A DNA stretch of 64,000 nt from Trametes villosa (taxonomy: Eukaryota; Basidiomycota; Agaricomycetes; Polyporales; Polyporaceae), in NCBI GenBank assembly GCA_002964805.2, contig PUDQ02000034.1:310001-374000 (forward strand), written 5' to 3'. The position numbers and the translations under genes are program-made. Under the pieces are notes generated by a model that searched no databases, was not told the origin of the DNA, and saw only the letters and a list, made by a program, of their open reading frames with translations. Positions 1-10,837 of the stretch are shown here, in pieces. Within the stretch, counting starts at the first letter, position 1, and the number at the start of each line of letters is the position of its first letter.

Positions 1-209
1 GGGAGAGCGAAAAACACGCAAGCGTACAGAGCGATTGTGGTGGTTTAAGCTCAAGAAGTGACTTGTCAAGCAACAGATTTTTGGGCGTCGCCATGGGCGC
101 TTGCAGTTCTCCGAGGTTGACTCTGAACCACCACCATCTGTGCTCGTTCGACAGGCTAGCACTTGCTCGATCCGCGCATATCTGCACTTTCGCGGCCTCT
201 GTGGCCCCC
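1..209. other. Upstream region of the TFIIE alpha gene
   Basis: No gene is visible here. This is the 5' flank and probable 5' UTR of the gene starting at 210. No clear TATA box was seen. Confidence 0.4.
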
Positions 210-1994
210 ATGGCGTCTGGTCTGCCGAAGGACGAGCAAGAGACCCTCCGTCTTCTGGTGCAACATGTCTCGCGTGCGTTCTACGAACCCAAGTTCACCG
301 TTGTTATGGACCAGCTCGTCCGCCATCCTGTGTAAGTATCCGTTCGTTGCTGCTGGGAGATGATGCGGAGCCGGGGATCGTGGTTGCTGGTGGCGTTTTC
401 GGAGGGGAGATTACTATGGGATGGGCTTGATTACTTACGCGCCACAGTCTCAAGGATGACGATCTGGCGGGTCGGATGGGCTTGCAGCTCAAGGAGCTGA
501 ACAAGATCATGGCGACGCTGGAGGGCCACAGGCTGGTTCGCATGTATGTACCCAGTCTACTCCAAAACGGCAGCATGCCCAACCGTTTGTGAAAGATACC
601 GGCAGAATGAGCTGAAGGAGGGCGCGCAGCGCTCGGTCGGCCGGCAGTACTTCTACATCGACTACCAGAACTTCTGCAACGTCGTCAAATGGCGGATGGC
701 CGAGATGCGGCGGGTCATCGACAAGGGCCTCCGGAACGAGCTCGACAGCAAGGGCTACATCTGCCCCCAGTGCCACAAGTCCTTCCAGCCTCTCGAGGTC
801 GACCGCTTGTTCAACCCCGCGATGGGCACATTCAACTGCGACATCTGCAATGCGGAGCTGATCGACAACGAGAACGCGGAAAACGTGGTCGGAAGCCAGG
901 ATCGCATGCAGCGCTTCAATCGACAGATGCGCTTCATCCTGGAAGGGCTGCGCAAAACAGAAGACATGGTGTTGCCTGCGTACGTCTCCTCTCAGAGCAT
1001 CGGTATTGCGCTATTTACCCGTATCCCTTCAGTTTCGATGTTGCTCTCTGGATCAAGAACCATCTCGCCGAGCAAGAGCGCGCCAAGGCCGCCTCAAGAG
1101 ATGGTGGCTTGAAGATCGCCGGATCCTCGGGAGAGGGCCGTCAAGGCGACACGATCGGCGTCGTCCTGTCTGTGGACAAAGACGAAGAAACGGCGCGCCT
1201 CGAGCGCGACCGCGAGGCCGCGGCGAAGCGCCAGCAGAACGCGCTACCACTCTGGCATTTGCAGAGTACGATCTCGGGCGACTTGACTGCATTGGGTATC
1301 AAGGAGAGTGCGCGGGCGGATGTGGCTGACGCGAACCGCCTTCCGAGCTCGAACGACGCGATACTGAGGGGGCTGGGGGCCGCGCAGGGCCCACCGCCTA
1401 TGACGAATGGAGAAGATGTCAAGCCTGTGGTGGTGCAGCCGGACGAGGCAGATTGTACGTCTTGCAACTCTGTCGTGCGCACTCTTCCTCGCCAGACTAC
1501 TGACTATATGCAGACTACGACCAGTACTACGCTTCATTGGCGGCATCTGCGCCTCCTTCTGGTGAAGCGACACCCGGGCTGAACGGGTTCGGGGAGGATG
1601 AGGACGTGAAGCCTTCGATCGAGTATCTCGACTCGTTGAACGAATACCGCAAGCGGTCACGATCACGAGACGACGTCGGCACTGGGGGGAGCACCCCGAA
1701 AATCATGCGGGTTGACGGGCATGTGGATGCTGTGGAGACGGAGTCTGCGCTGTACACGAACGGCATCGAGGCCGAGGCTCTGCCCGAGACGAACGGTGTT
1801 GCGGCAGCAGACGATCCGGTGGTATATGGTGCGTTGTCCTCCTTTATAGTCTGCTTGAGACCACGCTGAAGCTGTTGCCCGTCACAGTGAACGGCGAGCC
1901 GGTGCCGCTTTCGCAGGTCACAGAGGAGCACCAGGAGGCAATGACGCCCGAGGAGTACACGGCGTACTACGAGGTGCTCAGTGCGCAGTCGTAG
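210..1994 (+). CDS. TFA1: Transcription initiation factor IIE subunit alpha
   Basis: Large subunit of TFIIE, which recruits and regulates TFIIH at RNA polymerase II promoters in the nucleus. Six exons are read: 210-331, 448-543, 596-979, 1033-1454, 1514-1828 and 1888-1994. Their joined length is a multiple of three and gives 481 residues. The N-terminal part (about residues 1-120) is the winged-helix TFE/IIE domain (EQETLRLLVQHVSRAFYEPK). It is followed by a C4 zinc ribbon with CPQC and, 26 residues later, CDIC. The C-terminal half is acidic and low in complexity, with a late EEYTAYYEVL stretch typical of the family's acidic tail. The start was chosen because it opens directly into the conserved domain; an in-frame upstream start at 63 would add a non-conserved leader. 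The family assignment rests on the winged helix plus zinc ribbon and is quite secure. The exact splice sites are inferred. Confidence 0.93.
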
Positions 1995-2462
1995 TCACGG
2001 TGCGTGCCCGTGTCGGGCTGGGGACGAGATGCGTGTCGATCCAGGCCCCGGGAGAGGGTGGTGAACGGACATTGGCACGCATGCACGTCGTGTGATGTAC
2101 CATTAGTACGAGTATTGTATCATCATCAACTCTTGAATAATACATTCGTTCGCTAATGCTGCAGGATCGATATCGTCTCTGCACTCTCTTCCGGGCTGGT
2201 GGTTTGTCTGCATTCAGCCTCAGCGTGCGAGCATTCAGTCATTGGGCATACACCTGTGAGTAACCTGTTCGTTCCGGTCGTACTTGTAGACCTGACGACT
2301 TGCTAGGCTTTCAGCGAGGCACGTCCCAGGATCATATGTCGACGTACCTGGAGCTGGGAAGGACACGTGCGCTCTGGTTCTGTGCGGCGTATCGCGGGAA
2401 GGTCTAATAGCACGCTCTGGCTGCTTCGATGACGCATGACCGTGTGCACGGTGAGACCAGGG

Positions 2463-2469
2463 TATATAA
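2463..2469 (+). promoter_or_regulatory. TATA box of the SDR gene
   Basis: TATATAA lies 61 bases before the start codon at 2530, a spacing that fits a core promoter with a short 5' UTR. Confidence 0.5.
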
Positions 2470-2529
2470 TCCACGGCACTCCGCACTGGTCCGCCTTGAG
2501 TCGCCCCCACGCTGCGCCTCCAGGACGAC

Positions 2530-3832
2530 ATGGCGGACACCATACTGAACTCACTCACCGCGAGCAACCTCTTCGATCTCACAGGTGTTGTGGCTGTGGT
2601 CACAGGCGGAGGGAGTGTACGTTTGACCCGGACCGTATCCTGCTGCGGTCGTGTTACAAAACTGACCGAGTATGGCTGTAGGGAATTGGCCTAATGATCA
2701 GCAGCACATTGCTAGCGAACGGTGCCACCGTCTACATTATTGGGCCTAAGCAAGCAGATCTCGACAAGTGAGTGTCAGGTAGACACACGAATCAGTACCA
2801 GAGTTGGCTTCAACTGACGGGCAATGGTTCACAGGGTAGCACAAATTTACAACGATAGCGCCGAGAAGGCGAACAAGCCGGGGCGCATCCACGGCATTGA
2901 GGGCGATGTGAGACTGAAGGTATTCACCCTCCCCCGCTGGCGCAACGATGCGGCGGCTGACCTTGTTCTAGTCGGAAGCTCTTCGTCTCGCAGAAGAAAT
3001 CGGAAAGCGAGAGAAGCACGTTACGGTGCTCTTCAACAATGCGGGGTATGTGGACGGAATTAGAGCGCCATAGAGTCGTCGATATTGACCTGGTATCTGC
3101 TCAGTATTCTCAGCGGGTCGTTTAAGAAGCCGACGGCACCCTCCGCCGAAGCATTCCGGAGGGCCTACTTCGATGAGGTCCCGGAGGATACGTTTGAGGA
3201 CAATCTGAAGACGAACGCCATTGGGCCGTACTGGCTTACCTTCGCCTTCCTCCCGCTCCTCGAGAAGTGGAAGCAGAACCCCGAGGGCGCTCGGTTTGCC
3301 CCCCAGATCGTCATGACGTCCAGCATGAACGGCTGGACGAAGGTTCGCTCAACCTTATCCCCCTACTTAAAAGACACTCACCGGGTTTTGGTACAGGACC
3401 CTGCGACCGCGGGCTCCTCGTTCCCATACATGTACTCCAAGTCCGCCATCGGACACGCGACGGCGTCGCTTGCGCACGAGCTGCTGCCTCTCGGCATCCG
3501 CGTCAACGGCATCGCACCGGGGCTATTCATCACCGAAATGTCGGCGCCGGGACGCGCGGACGCCACGGGCCAGTCGCAGCTCCCGCCGGGCTACGTCGCG
3601 AGCTTCGAGGTGCCGCTCTCGCGGCCGGTGGACCCCGGCACGCAGCGCGCGGGGACGAACAAGGATATGGGCGCGCTTGTGCTGTTCTTGGTGGCGAACT
3701 GGTTCGTCGACGGCGAGACGGTCCTCATTGATGGCGGGGTGAGTAGTGCTACTACTCTTCGATTTGGCTGTGTGTTAGGTGATGTGCTGACACCCTTGGT
3801 AGACTTTGTTGAAGCATCCTTCGTCGTACTGA
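2530..3832 (+). CDS. Short-chain dehydrogenase/reductase (classical SDR)
   Basis: NAD(P)-dependent oxidoreductase with a Rossmann fold, probably cytosolic; substrate unknown. Seven exons (2530-2616, 2682-2767, 2835-2919, 2972-3045, 3105-3342, 3397-3738, 3803-3832) join in frame to 313 residues. Visible motifs in order are the cofactor-binding TGGGSGIG near residue 25, the structural NNAG, the catalytic serine region SSMNG, and the catalytic YMYSK (YxxxK). The end of the protein (VDGETVLIDGG) is the usual SDR C-terminal strand. The cofactor glycine motif is split by the first intron, so a single-exon reading would miss it. The donor at 2920 (GTATTC) is weak; an alternative donor 12 bases upstream (GTGAGA, after 2907) would remove four residues but keep the frame. 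Length is normal for a fungal SDR of the gluconate 5-dehydrogenase or 3-oxoacyl-reductase type. No neighbouring gene suggests a pathway. Confidence 0.9.
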
Positions 3833-4930
3833 GCTTCAGATACCACGCGCAAGCCTCGATACGTTCGGCTGGCAGTTTATCCCCGCCCGCGTTCGCAAGA
3901 AACTTGTTCTCTGTATTATATACTACAACAGCAGGGGCGGCCACATCTTCCAAGATCTCATAGCAACCGCAGGCCAAGAGCGCAAGCAGTACCCGTGGCC
4001 ACTGGGCGCCGCTTCCCTGAGGTCTGCGTGTTAGCGGGAGCTGTGATCTAATCTTATCAGCAGACCGGCCACGCGTCGTCTTGATCTCTCCTCTTCTCGC
4101 CCTCTTCGACTTGTTCATCGACCACTACCGTCGTGCTGTGAACATCGCCATCTAACAATCTCTACGTTCGGCAGATGTGCTGGCACAGGTAGCTTGCTAT
4201 CTTTTGCGCCGCTCATTGACAAGGCAGTATCTCAATTCAGGAAGGTTACTTCCTCTGCGGTATTCCGGCCTCGAGGACTACCCGTCTCTTATGAACTCAA
4301 CCAGGCTTTGTGTGCTTCTGGCGATGGATGCCATGATAACGCAGCGTTTACGCTGTAGCGACTTAGACCGCGCAAATTACCCCTGGCAGCCGCGCGAGGG
4401 ATCTTCAGTAAGTTCTCTATTGCATCGAGGGTGGTGGAATATTCTTTCACTGATGCCTTGCCTCACCCTGCCTACTCCACTCCCTTAGGATCCGGCGATG
4501 CCCTTATGCGGGTACACGGTGGCCCTTCTCGAATCATCACTTTCAGAGTGACAGTCGCAGATAGCCAAAAATCGCGATGGAATCGTAGAAGACTCTCAAT
4601 GCAACTGCTCGCAGCCATTGATCGCGGCATGGCCGGACAAACCGATCCTGATTACGTGAATAGGGTTTGCTACGTTTCCACGCCGCCGAGACATGGTTCA
4701 TAGGAAGGTCTCGTTGTCTGGGCCGTAAACTCGTCCTCAGGTGGAGACCCTCACTTTGTCCGCGTTGACCGCACATTTCCAAGCACACCACCGGCGGGGC
4801 GGGCACTCAGTTTATCTCTCAAGTGAGTACCCATCCGAAGTTTCGCGCAGATTCGCAGGCTCAACCTGTGGTTGAGGCAGGCGACCTCTCTTCTACTAGC
4901 AACAGGATTGCACTTGATATACGATCGTTC
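3833..4930 (+). other. 5' region of the first membrane-protein gene, part of a tandem duplication
   Basis: No secure coding region. Several stretches match the region before the second membrane-protein gene (about 6,430-7,340): a pyrimidine-rich segment ending in GGCAGATG, a GGGCACTCAG motif followed by a good donor site (GTGAGT), and a segment just before the start codon. Small insertions between the copies are not multiples of three up to the donor, which argues for promoter, 5' UTR or 5' intron. From about 4,851 the frame running into the gene differs from its partner mainly at third codon positions, so the true N-terminus may lie upstream of the start given for the gene. Confidence 0.4.
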
Positions 4931-6058
4931 ATGGCAGGTTTTGTTAGTACGACGATGCCTCAGAAGAATGCCCTCGATGCGCGCTAATTAGCGACACCAA
5001 CAGACGAGACAAGGCGACGTTTCGGGAGAGAGCGAAGCAGGCGACCAGACCGACTGCGGTGCCGCGCTCAAGCCTCTCATGCCCGATCCGAAATTGTGCA
5101 TTCCCGTCAACGAGAACGACGGACGCTTGAGATATGGCCCCGGATGGGTCCTGCAGTCTGCGGATCCCAGCGGCAGAGCCCTGACGTCTCACTCGACAAA
5201 CATCAACGGCTCGTCGGTTACCATAGACTTTACTGGTCAGTTCTCGTATGCTACGCGCCCTTGCTACCACGACTGAACAGCACCGCTCGCAGGAACTTCC
5301 ATCATCGTCTTCGGCACGGTGTTTGGAACCAACACGGGCGCCACCCCTTCCTCCGGCTCATACTCTGTCGACGGCAGAAGGGCGATCGACCTCAGCCTCC
5401 CCGCCAGCGACAAGTGCATCCCCAACCAACAGTTCTTTCAGTCGCCAATCGTCCCTCCCGGCCCGCACAATCTCACCATCATTGTCTCCACCACCGGCAC
5501 CCCATACGTCCTGGACTACGTGTGGTTCTGTGGGCCCACAAAACCGACTGCTGATTCGATTACCACGGGCGTGCAGCTTTCCTACAAGAAGTTCTCTCAA
5601 GCGATCATCATCGGCTCCATCCTCGGTGGAGTCTTCCTGATTGCGATAGTCGCGCTGGCGTGGAGGAGGAAGATGCGGAGGAAACTGTGGGCGTTGCCCG
5701 TCGTGTCCACGCCCTTGGCGAATCAGGGTACGTACCCTCTTTTAATACGTCCAGCACGATTGAGAACGGTATACTGACATGATTCGGGTGCGCAGGCAGT
5801 TATCGGTCCGTGGCTTCGTTCACCTTCACGGGATCCCCCGTGCACCATACCCCGGCCCACCCAAACTCAGAAGGCGCCGAAGCGGGTTGGCGCAGACAAT
5901 CCGCTCTTCCGACGGCGGCCAGGAGAAATACTTTGCCTGAGAGTCCAGCATTGCCGCCGCGGCCCAGCATTGACGGACGGTCGCAGCCAATACACGATAC
6001 TGTGACACTTGACTCTGTACCTTCTACAGAGCCTCCCCCCTACACGCTTAATGGCTAA
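4931..6058 (+). CDS. Single-pass membrane protein with extracellular beta-type domain, copy 1
   Basis: Protein of unknown function, about 313 residues, predicted to sit in the plasma membrane. Exons read: 4931-4942, 5004-5235, 5293-5727, 5796-6058. The order is a short extracellular part with a DCGAALKP cysteine, a beta-strand-rich domain (about residues 50-195; GTSIIVFGTVFGT, then HNLTIIVSTTGTPYVLDYVWFCG), one hydrophobic helix (IIIGSILGGVFLIAIVALAW), a basic stop-transfer segment (RRKMRRK), and a Pro/Ser-rich cytoplasmic tail ending PPPYTLNG. Such proteins are common in Agaricomycetes and have no assigned role; a sensor-like role would be inference. No signal peptide is seen with this start. 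The 5' end is uncertain because the upstream frame (4,851-4,930) looks coding without a start codon. It is a tandem duplicate of the gene at 7340. Confidence 0.68.
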
Positions 6059-7339
6059 GGGAGAGGGTGTGAGGATGGGTAATACCTTGGCCGCATGTCA
6101 ATAACCAACCGCCACTTGTACCTACGCTACATAGCATCTACGCACGACATACAGGTCAGCATTCCTAGCCGGAGATACCCAAACAGCAGCTCGCATCGTG
6201 CCCCGCTTCCATTGCTGTGCAATATCCCTCGAACAGCAGTAGATCGCAATCGGCCTTTCCATGCTCACGAAACTTGAAGCCGAGCGTTGCGCGACCCTTT
6301 GCCTTCTTGCATTCAGCCCTTTGCGCAGCTTTCTCGCGAACGACAGTGATTCCACATAACTTTAAGTCGCCTGGAGGCTGGAGCAGTGGAATCTAATCTT
6401 ATCTACTAACTCGACTGTGGCAGCTCTCCATCTCATCAAGTTGATCACTGACCACCACCACCGCACATGCTACGAACACGACACCCATCTGACCATCTCT
6501 CAGCCTGGCAGATGCTCTCGCGTAGGCTGCGTGCAAGCTCGTGTGCTCCTCGGCGTTTCCATGCTCTCGCGAAAGGCACCGATGGCTCGTCGACATGGCA
6601 GCATCTCAGTTCGCGAAGGGCTTCTTCCTTCCTCTTCAGTACCCCGATCTCTAAGGTTGCTCACATTCCCATGGATTCAGCGGCGCCCGGGTGCGTTCAT
6701 GACGATGGACACCCTCAAATACACAGCTGTTGCGCCACGGACATGTTAGGCCCGCGAGCCTCGCCAGGCGTAACATCCCATACAAGCTGTCATTCAATGA
6801 GGATCGGTACCGCACAACCGCTCTCGTTCGCGCATTCTACGCTCGAATACTTCACTCGGCCTGGCTATCTCGCCGCGAAATCCGCGGGCACACGGCGCCC
6901 CATCCCGTGTCCCTCTTTCTCATGATTGCATTCACAGGTTGTCATAGACTGCGATGGCGTCGCCGAAGACGCTCGGTGGCATTGCTCGCATCGAGCAAGT
7001 GCGGTATGGCCGGGCGGGCGGACCCTGGTGAACGAACACATCTTGTTGCGCGGACTGCCATGGCGTGCATCGCGCGCCGCCGGCCGGCAGCCTGCCCCGC
7101 ACTCTTATAGCGGAGGGGCGTTGCCTGGGCGGCGCGCCCGCGGTCCTGTGCGCGCCCTCACTTTTCGTCTGCGTTGAGCGCACCCTGCGACGGACGCGGC
7201 AAGCGGAGCGGGCACTCAGCTTCCCCCTTCCAGGTGAGTGCTCGGCTGTCAATCGTAGAATTTCGCAGACTGGGCTCGTGTTGATGCTGGCGAAGCTTCT
7301 TCAATTAGCAACGGGTTTGCGCCTTTTCCACAATCATTC
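6059..7339 (+). other. Intergenic and 5' region of the second membrane-protein gene
   Basis: 3' flank of copy 1, then a segment from about 6,430 that matches the region before copy 1. The donor-like CAGGTGAGT at 7231-7239 and the acceptor-like CGCAG ending at 7268 correspond to sites in copy 1 and suggest an intron in the 5' UTR or in an unresolved first coding exon. No independent gene was recognised. Confidence 0.35.
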
Positions 7340-8827
7340 ATGGCAAGTCTTGTTGCTGCATCCATGCGGCGGAGGCAGGCGCCCAACGGTACGAGTGCAG
7401 GCACTCTAAAAATCGATGTTAAACTAATGACAGCCTCCAAGATGCCTCGCTGAATGCCACCCTAACGCCTCTTCATAACTCTGGTCACAACAAGGGCCAA
7501 GACTTGGACGCGAATGGGAGTGGGAGTCATTCCAATGGTGGCGGCTCGGGCGGGGGCAACGGCGGGGGCAACGGCGGGAGCAACGGCGGGAGCAACGGCG
7601 GGAACGATGGTGGTGGTGGAGGAGGTGGGGGCGGCAGCGATAACAGCAAAGACAACAACAGCGACAGTGATTCTCAGAATGGGCAGCATGGAGATGTAAG
7701 TCTTCGAGGTTGCCGGTCAGTATCTTGCCGCTCATGAGACTGTGCAGGGAAGCCAAAACAACGATTCGGGAGGCGGGGTAATGGACTGCGGGGCCGCGTT
7801 CAAGCCCCTGATGCCGGACCCAAAGATGTGTTCAAGTGTCAACGAGAACGACGGACGCTTGAAATACGGCCCCGGATGGGTGCTGCAGTCGGCAGACCCC
7901 AACGGAAGAAGCCTGACGTCTCACTCGACAATCATCAACGGCTCGTCGGTCACCATAGACTTCATCGGTCGGTTGTCGTGTACTGTGTGATCTTGCTGCC
8001 ACAGCTGAACACCGTTCTTCGCAGGAACGTACATCATCGTTTTCGGCACGGTTTTTGGTACAAACACGAGCGTCGTCCCACCCTCCGCCTCGTACTCACT
8101 CGACGGCAGAAGGGCGATCGACCTCAGCCTCCCCGCCAGCAACCGGTGCATCCCCAATCAACAGTTCTTCCAGTCGCCAATCGTCGCTCCTGGTTCGCAC
8201 AACCTTACCATCACCGTCACCACCACGGGCACCCCATACGTCCTGGACTACGTGTGGTTCTGCGGGCCCTCAAAACCGTCCCCCGATCTGTCCGACACGG
8301 GGTCGCAGCCGTCTCACGACACGTTCTCGCGCATGGACGCGATCGTCGTCGGCTCCGTCCTCGGCGGGGTCGCTTTCCTGCTCGCGATGGCTGCGCTCGT
8401 GTGGTTCTGCGTCCGGCGGAGGAGAAAGCGGAGAAAGCTGCGGGAGCTGAACATCGCGCCCAGCCCCGTGCACAGCTGGCTCCACTGGCAGAGTCGCAGT
8501 GCGTACCCCTCTTTCTCGCGTCTCTTGTCGTCCAGGAGCGGTGCACTCATGTTTGGGCGTACAGATGGGAGTGGCGAGACCGAGGTCGAGTTCACCTCCA
8601 CGGAGTCGATCATGCGCGACAACCCGGCGTACTCGAGCTCGGGAGACTCTAAAGAGATCGAGCACAGGGAGATCTCCCTCGCGATGCCCATCACGACGAG
8701 CCCTTCGTCTGAGAGTCCCGAGCTCCCGCCAGGACTCGATGCTCGGGCGCGGCTGGCGAGGCTTGATATACCTCCGGCCGCTGGGCTCGCTCCTCCGCCC
8801 TGGGCAAAACGCCGGAGCTCGAGGTGA
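7340..8827 (+). CDS. Single-pass membrane protein with extracellular beta-type domain, copy 2
   Basis: Paralogue of the gene at 4931, about 419 residues. Exons read: 7340-7388, 7442-7695, 7748-7967, 8025-8498, 8565-8827, joining in frame. The beta-rich domain keeps the same sequence signature (NENDGRLKYGPGWVLQSAD, then YVLDYVWFCG). The hydrophobic helix is IVVGSVLGGVAFLLAMAALVWF, followed by RRRRKRRK. Copy 2 differs by an inserted Gly/Asn/Ser-rich spacer of about 65 residues in the extracellular part, built on a 12-bp tandem repeat, and by a longer cytoplasmic tail. The last intron (66 bp) is in frame without a stop, so it may be retained. As in copy 1, coding-like sequence continues upstream of the start without a clear initiator, so the N-terminus and any signal peptide are unresolved. 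Confidence 0.68.
7549..7605 (+). repeat. 12-bp coding minisatellite (Gly-Gly-Asn/Ser spacer)
   Basis: Four full units of the pattern GGCGGGRGCAAC and a partial fifth lie in one exon of the second membrane-protein gene. They encode GGGN/GGSN units. The matching part of copy 1 has no such array. Confidence 0.85.
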
Positions 8828-9317
8828 TGTCTCCGCGAGAGATTTCGATCTGTTGACTTTCGTCGTTCACACCCACACCTGTTGCCTTGTATTGTACGCT
8901 GCTCCTGGTGCGCGCGACGGACTCTCTGTATTCTTCACGCTCGGTCGGACATCGTCATGTATCAGTATGCTTTCTTGCCACGCTACAACCCCGTGCCCTG
9001 CATCTAATAATCAGTTCATCTACTCGCAGAGTGCTCGAAGGTTCGGGGAGCTCGGAGAATCATCCTCTTTATCGGAAGAGAACTCCTTCATCGTCGCGAC
9101 TTGCGATTGCCACGTAGATTGTGGTGATCTGTCAGCATGGGAGTGCCTGTGGTGTCGTCATTCGGGGCGGCCGTGCCAGCCAGCCGGATGTGCGGCGCCC
9201 CGCACGAACGCACCGGCGGGGGTATATATATCCAGCGCGGGGTCGATGCCCTCCCCGACAAACGACCTGCAATCACTCAAGTACTCACAACTTACAACCA
9301 AAACTTCAGACATCATC
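8828..9317 (+). other. Intergenic; core promoter of the aldo/keto reductase
   Basis: No gene is seen. A GGTATATATA box at 9221-9230 lies about 90 bases before the start codon at 9318 and is the likely core promoter. Confidence 0.45.
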
Positions 9318-10453
9318 ATGCCCGCCTCGAAGACTGTAAAGCTCAACACCGGGGCCGAGATGCCCACGCTCGGGCTGGGTAAGTGCTCAGTTTAGCGTCG
9401 AGCGATTGAGTTGCCGGCGAAGCTGTTTGGGTTTGCTCACCTATTCGAATCCAGGGACGTGGAGATCGCAACCCGGGGAGGTCGAGAAGGCCGTCGCGCA
9501 CGCGCTCAAGAACGGCTACAGGCACATCGACACGGCAACTGCCTACGGTGAGTATTGCGCGCACTGGATAATGGACGCACCCAGCTGAGCACTGACGCGC
9601 GGCCGCCAGAGAACGAGAAGGAGGTCGGCGTCGGCATCAAGGAGTCCGGCGTGCCCCGCGAGGAGATCTTCCTCACCACGAAGCTGAACAACGCGGACCA
9701 GCGCGACGTCGCGGGCTCGCTCCAGCGCTCGCTCGAGAAGCTCGACACGCCCTACCTCGACCTCTGGCTCATGCACTGGCCCGCGCCGATGACCAAGGAC
9801 GGCAAGGCGGACAAGGAGCGCGACTGGCTCGACACCTGGAAGGAGATGGAGCAGGTGTACAAGGCGCACCCGGACAAGGTCAAGGCCATCGGCGTGTCGA
9901 ACTTCTCTGTGTCGTACCTCAACAGGCTGTTGGCGGATGCGACTGTCGTGCCCGCGGTGAACCAGATTGAGTCTCACCCGTACGTCCTTTGCGGTCATTT
10001 TCTCTGTTATGGACGCTCACGTCGCATTGCAGCGCCCTCCTGCAGGAAGACATCGTGCAGGAGAGCAGGAAGCACGGCATTGTGATCACGGCCTACTCAC
10101 CTCTTGGCTCGGACAACGCGCCTCTACGCAGCAACCCCGTCGTGGAGAAGCTGGCGAAGAAGTACAACGTTTCGCCGTCCAACATCCTCATCTCCTTCCA
10201 GGCCAACCGGCCAGGCGTTACGGGTGTGTATTCTCCAGCCATCCGCTTGCCGACAGAGTGCTTACCTTGGTTTTGCGATGCAGTCATCCCGAAGTCCGTT
10301 ACGCCGAGCCGCATCGACGAGAATGCGAAGATCATCGACCTCTCCGACGAGGATGTCCAGGAGCTCTCGGCGATCGAGAAGGAGAACCGCATCCGGGTGT
10401 GCAAGCCCTACTGGACTGGCTGGGGCAACATCGGTTTCCCCGATCTCGAGTAA
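9318..10453 (+). CDS. Aldo/keto reductase (GCY1/YPR1-like)
   Basis: NADPH-dependent cytosolic reductase of carbonyl compounds, probably acting on aldehydes or on glycerol/dihydroxyacetone; the substrate cannot be read from sequence. Five exons (9318-9378, 9455-9547, 9610-9979, 10033-10223, 10284-10453) give 294 residues, normal for the family. The catalytic tetrad is complete: Asp in YRHIDTA, Tyr in TAYGE, Lys in LTTKL and His in LMHWP. Family signatures GVSNFS, NQIESHP and the C-terminal IPKSV (cofactor binding) are present. The TIM-barrel frame is continuous across all introns. A TATA box lies upstream. The SDR at 2.5 kb is too far away and too unlike to suggest a joint pathway. Confidence 0.93.
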
Positions 10454-10837
10454 TTTCGTAGTTTTTGCTGGGCTGGAAGGATAGAGCGTAGCTTGCGCAT
10501 GTAGCTGTAGAACTTCGTGTACGACACAAGAAGAATGTAAGAGAAAGTCGGTTTATTGCGATGATCGTCATGGTGGTAGCAGGTCAAGAGAGCCATCGCG
10601 CTTGACGCCGGCGTTGTCTCCAACGACGAGCACCTTCATCTCGTTCGCGCATCTCTCGACACCTTGGTCGCGCTGGACGACGTTCACGATATTACCATCC
10701 TGCTTTGATATCGCTAAATCTGGGACGAGCTTGAGGCCCGCTTCGGCAGAGAGAACATTCACACCGTGGTGACGCCGGCGATACTGACGACCTCCACATC
10801 CCTCACGACGCTGACGACCCCCTCGACCGACGACGAG
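10454..10837 (+). other. Short intergenic stretch before the sorting nexin
   Basis: 3' flank of the aldo/keto reductase and 5' region of the next gene. The sorting-nexin frame stays open back to 10718 without an ATG, so an extra 5' coding exon is possible but not shown. Confidence 0.35.

Noticed and set aside
2530..10453. Secondary-metabolite cluster made of the SDR, the aldo/keto reductase and the P450s
   Set aside because: No backbone enzyme (PKS, NRPS, terpene cyclase) is present, and the genes are spread out among unrelated housekeeping genes.
10568..10762. Minus-strand 64-codon frame between the aldo/keto reductase and the sorting nexin
   Set aside because: It looks faintly coding, but no flanking exon, domain or partner was found; this is too little to call a gene.
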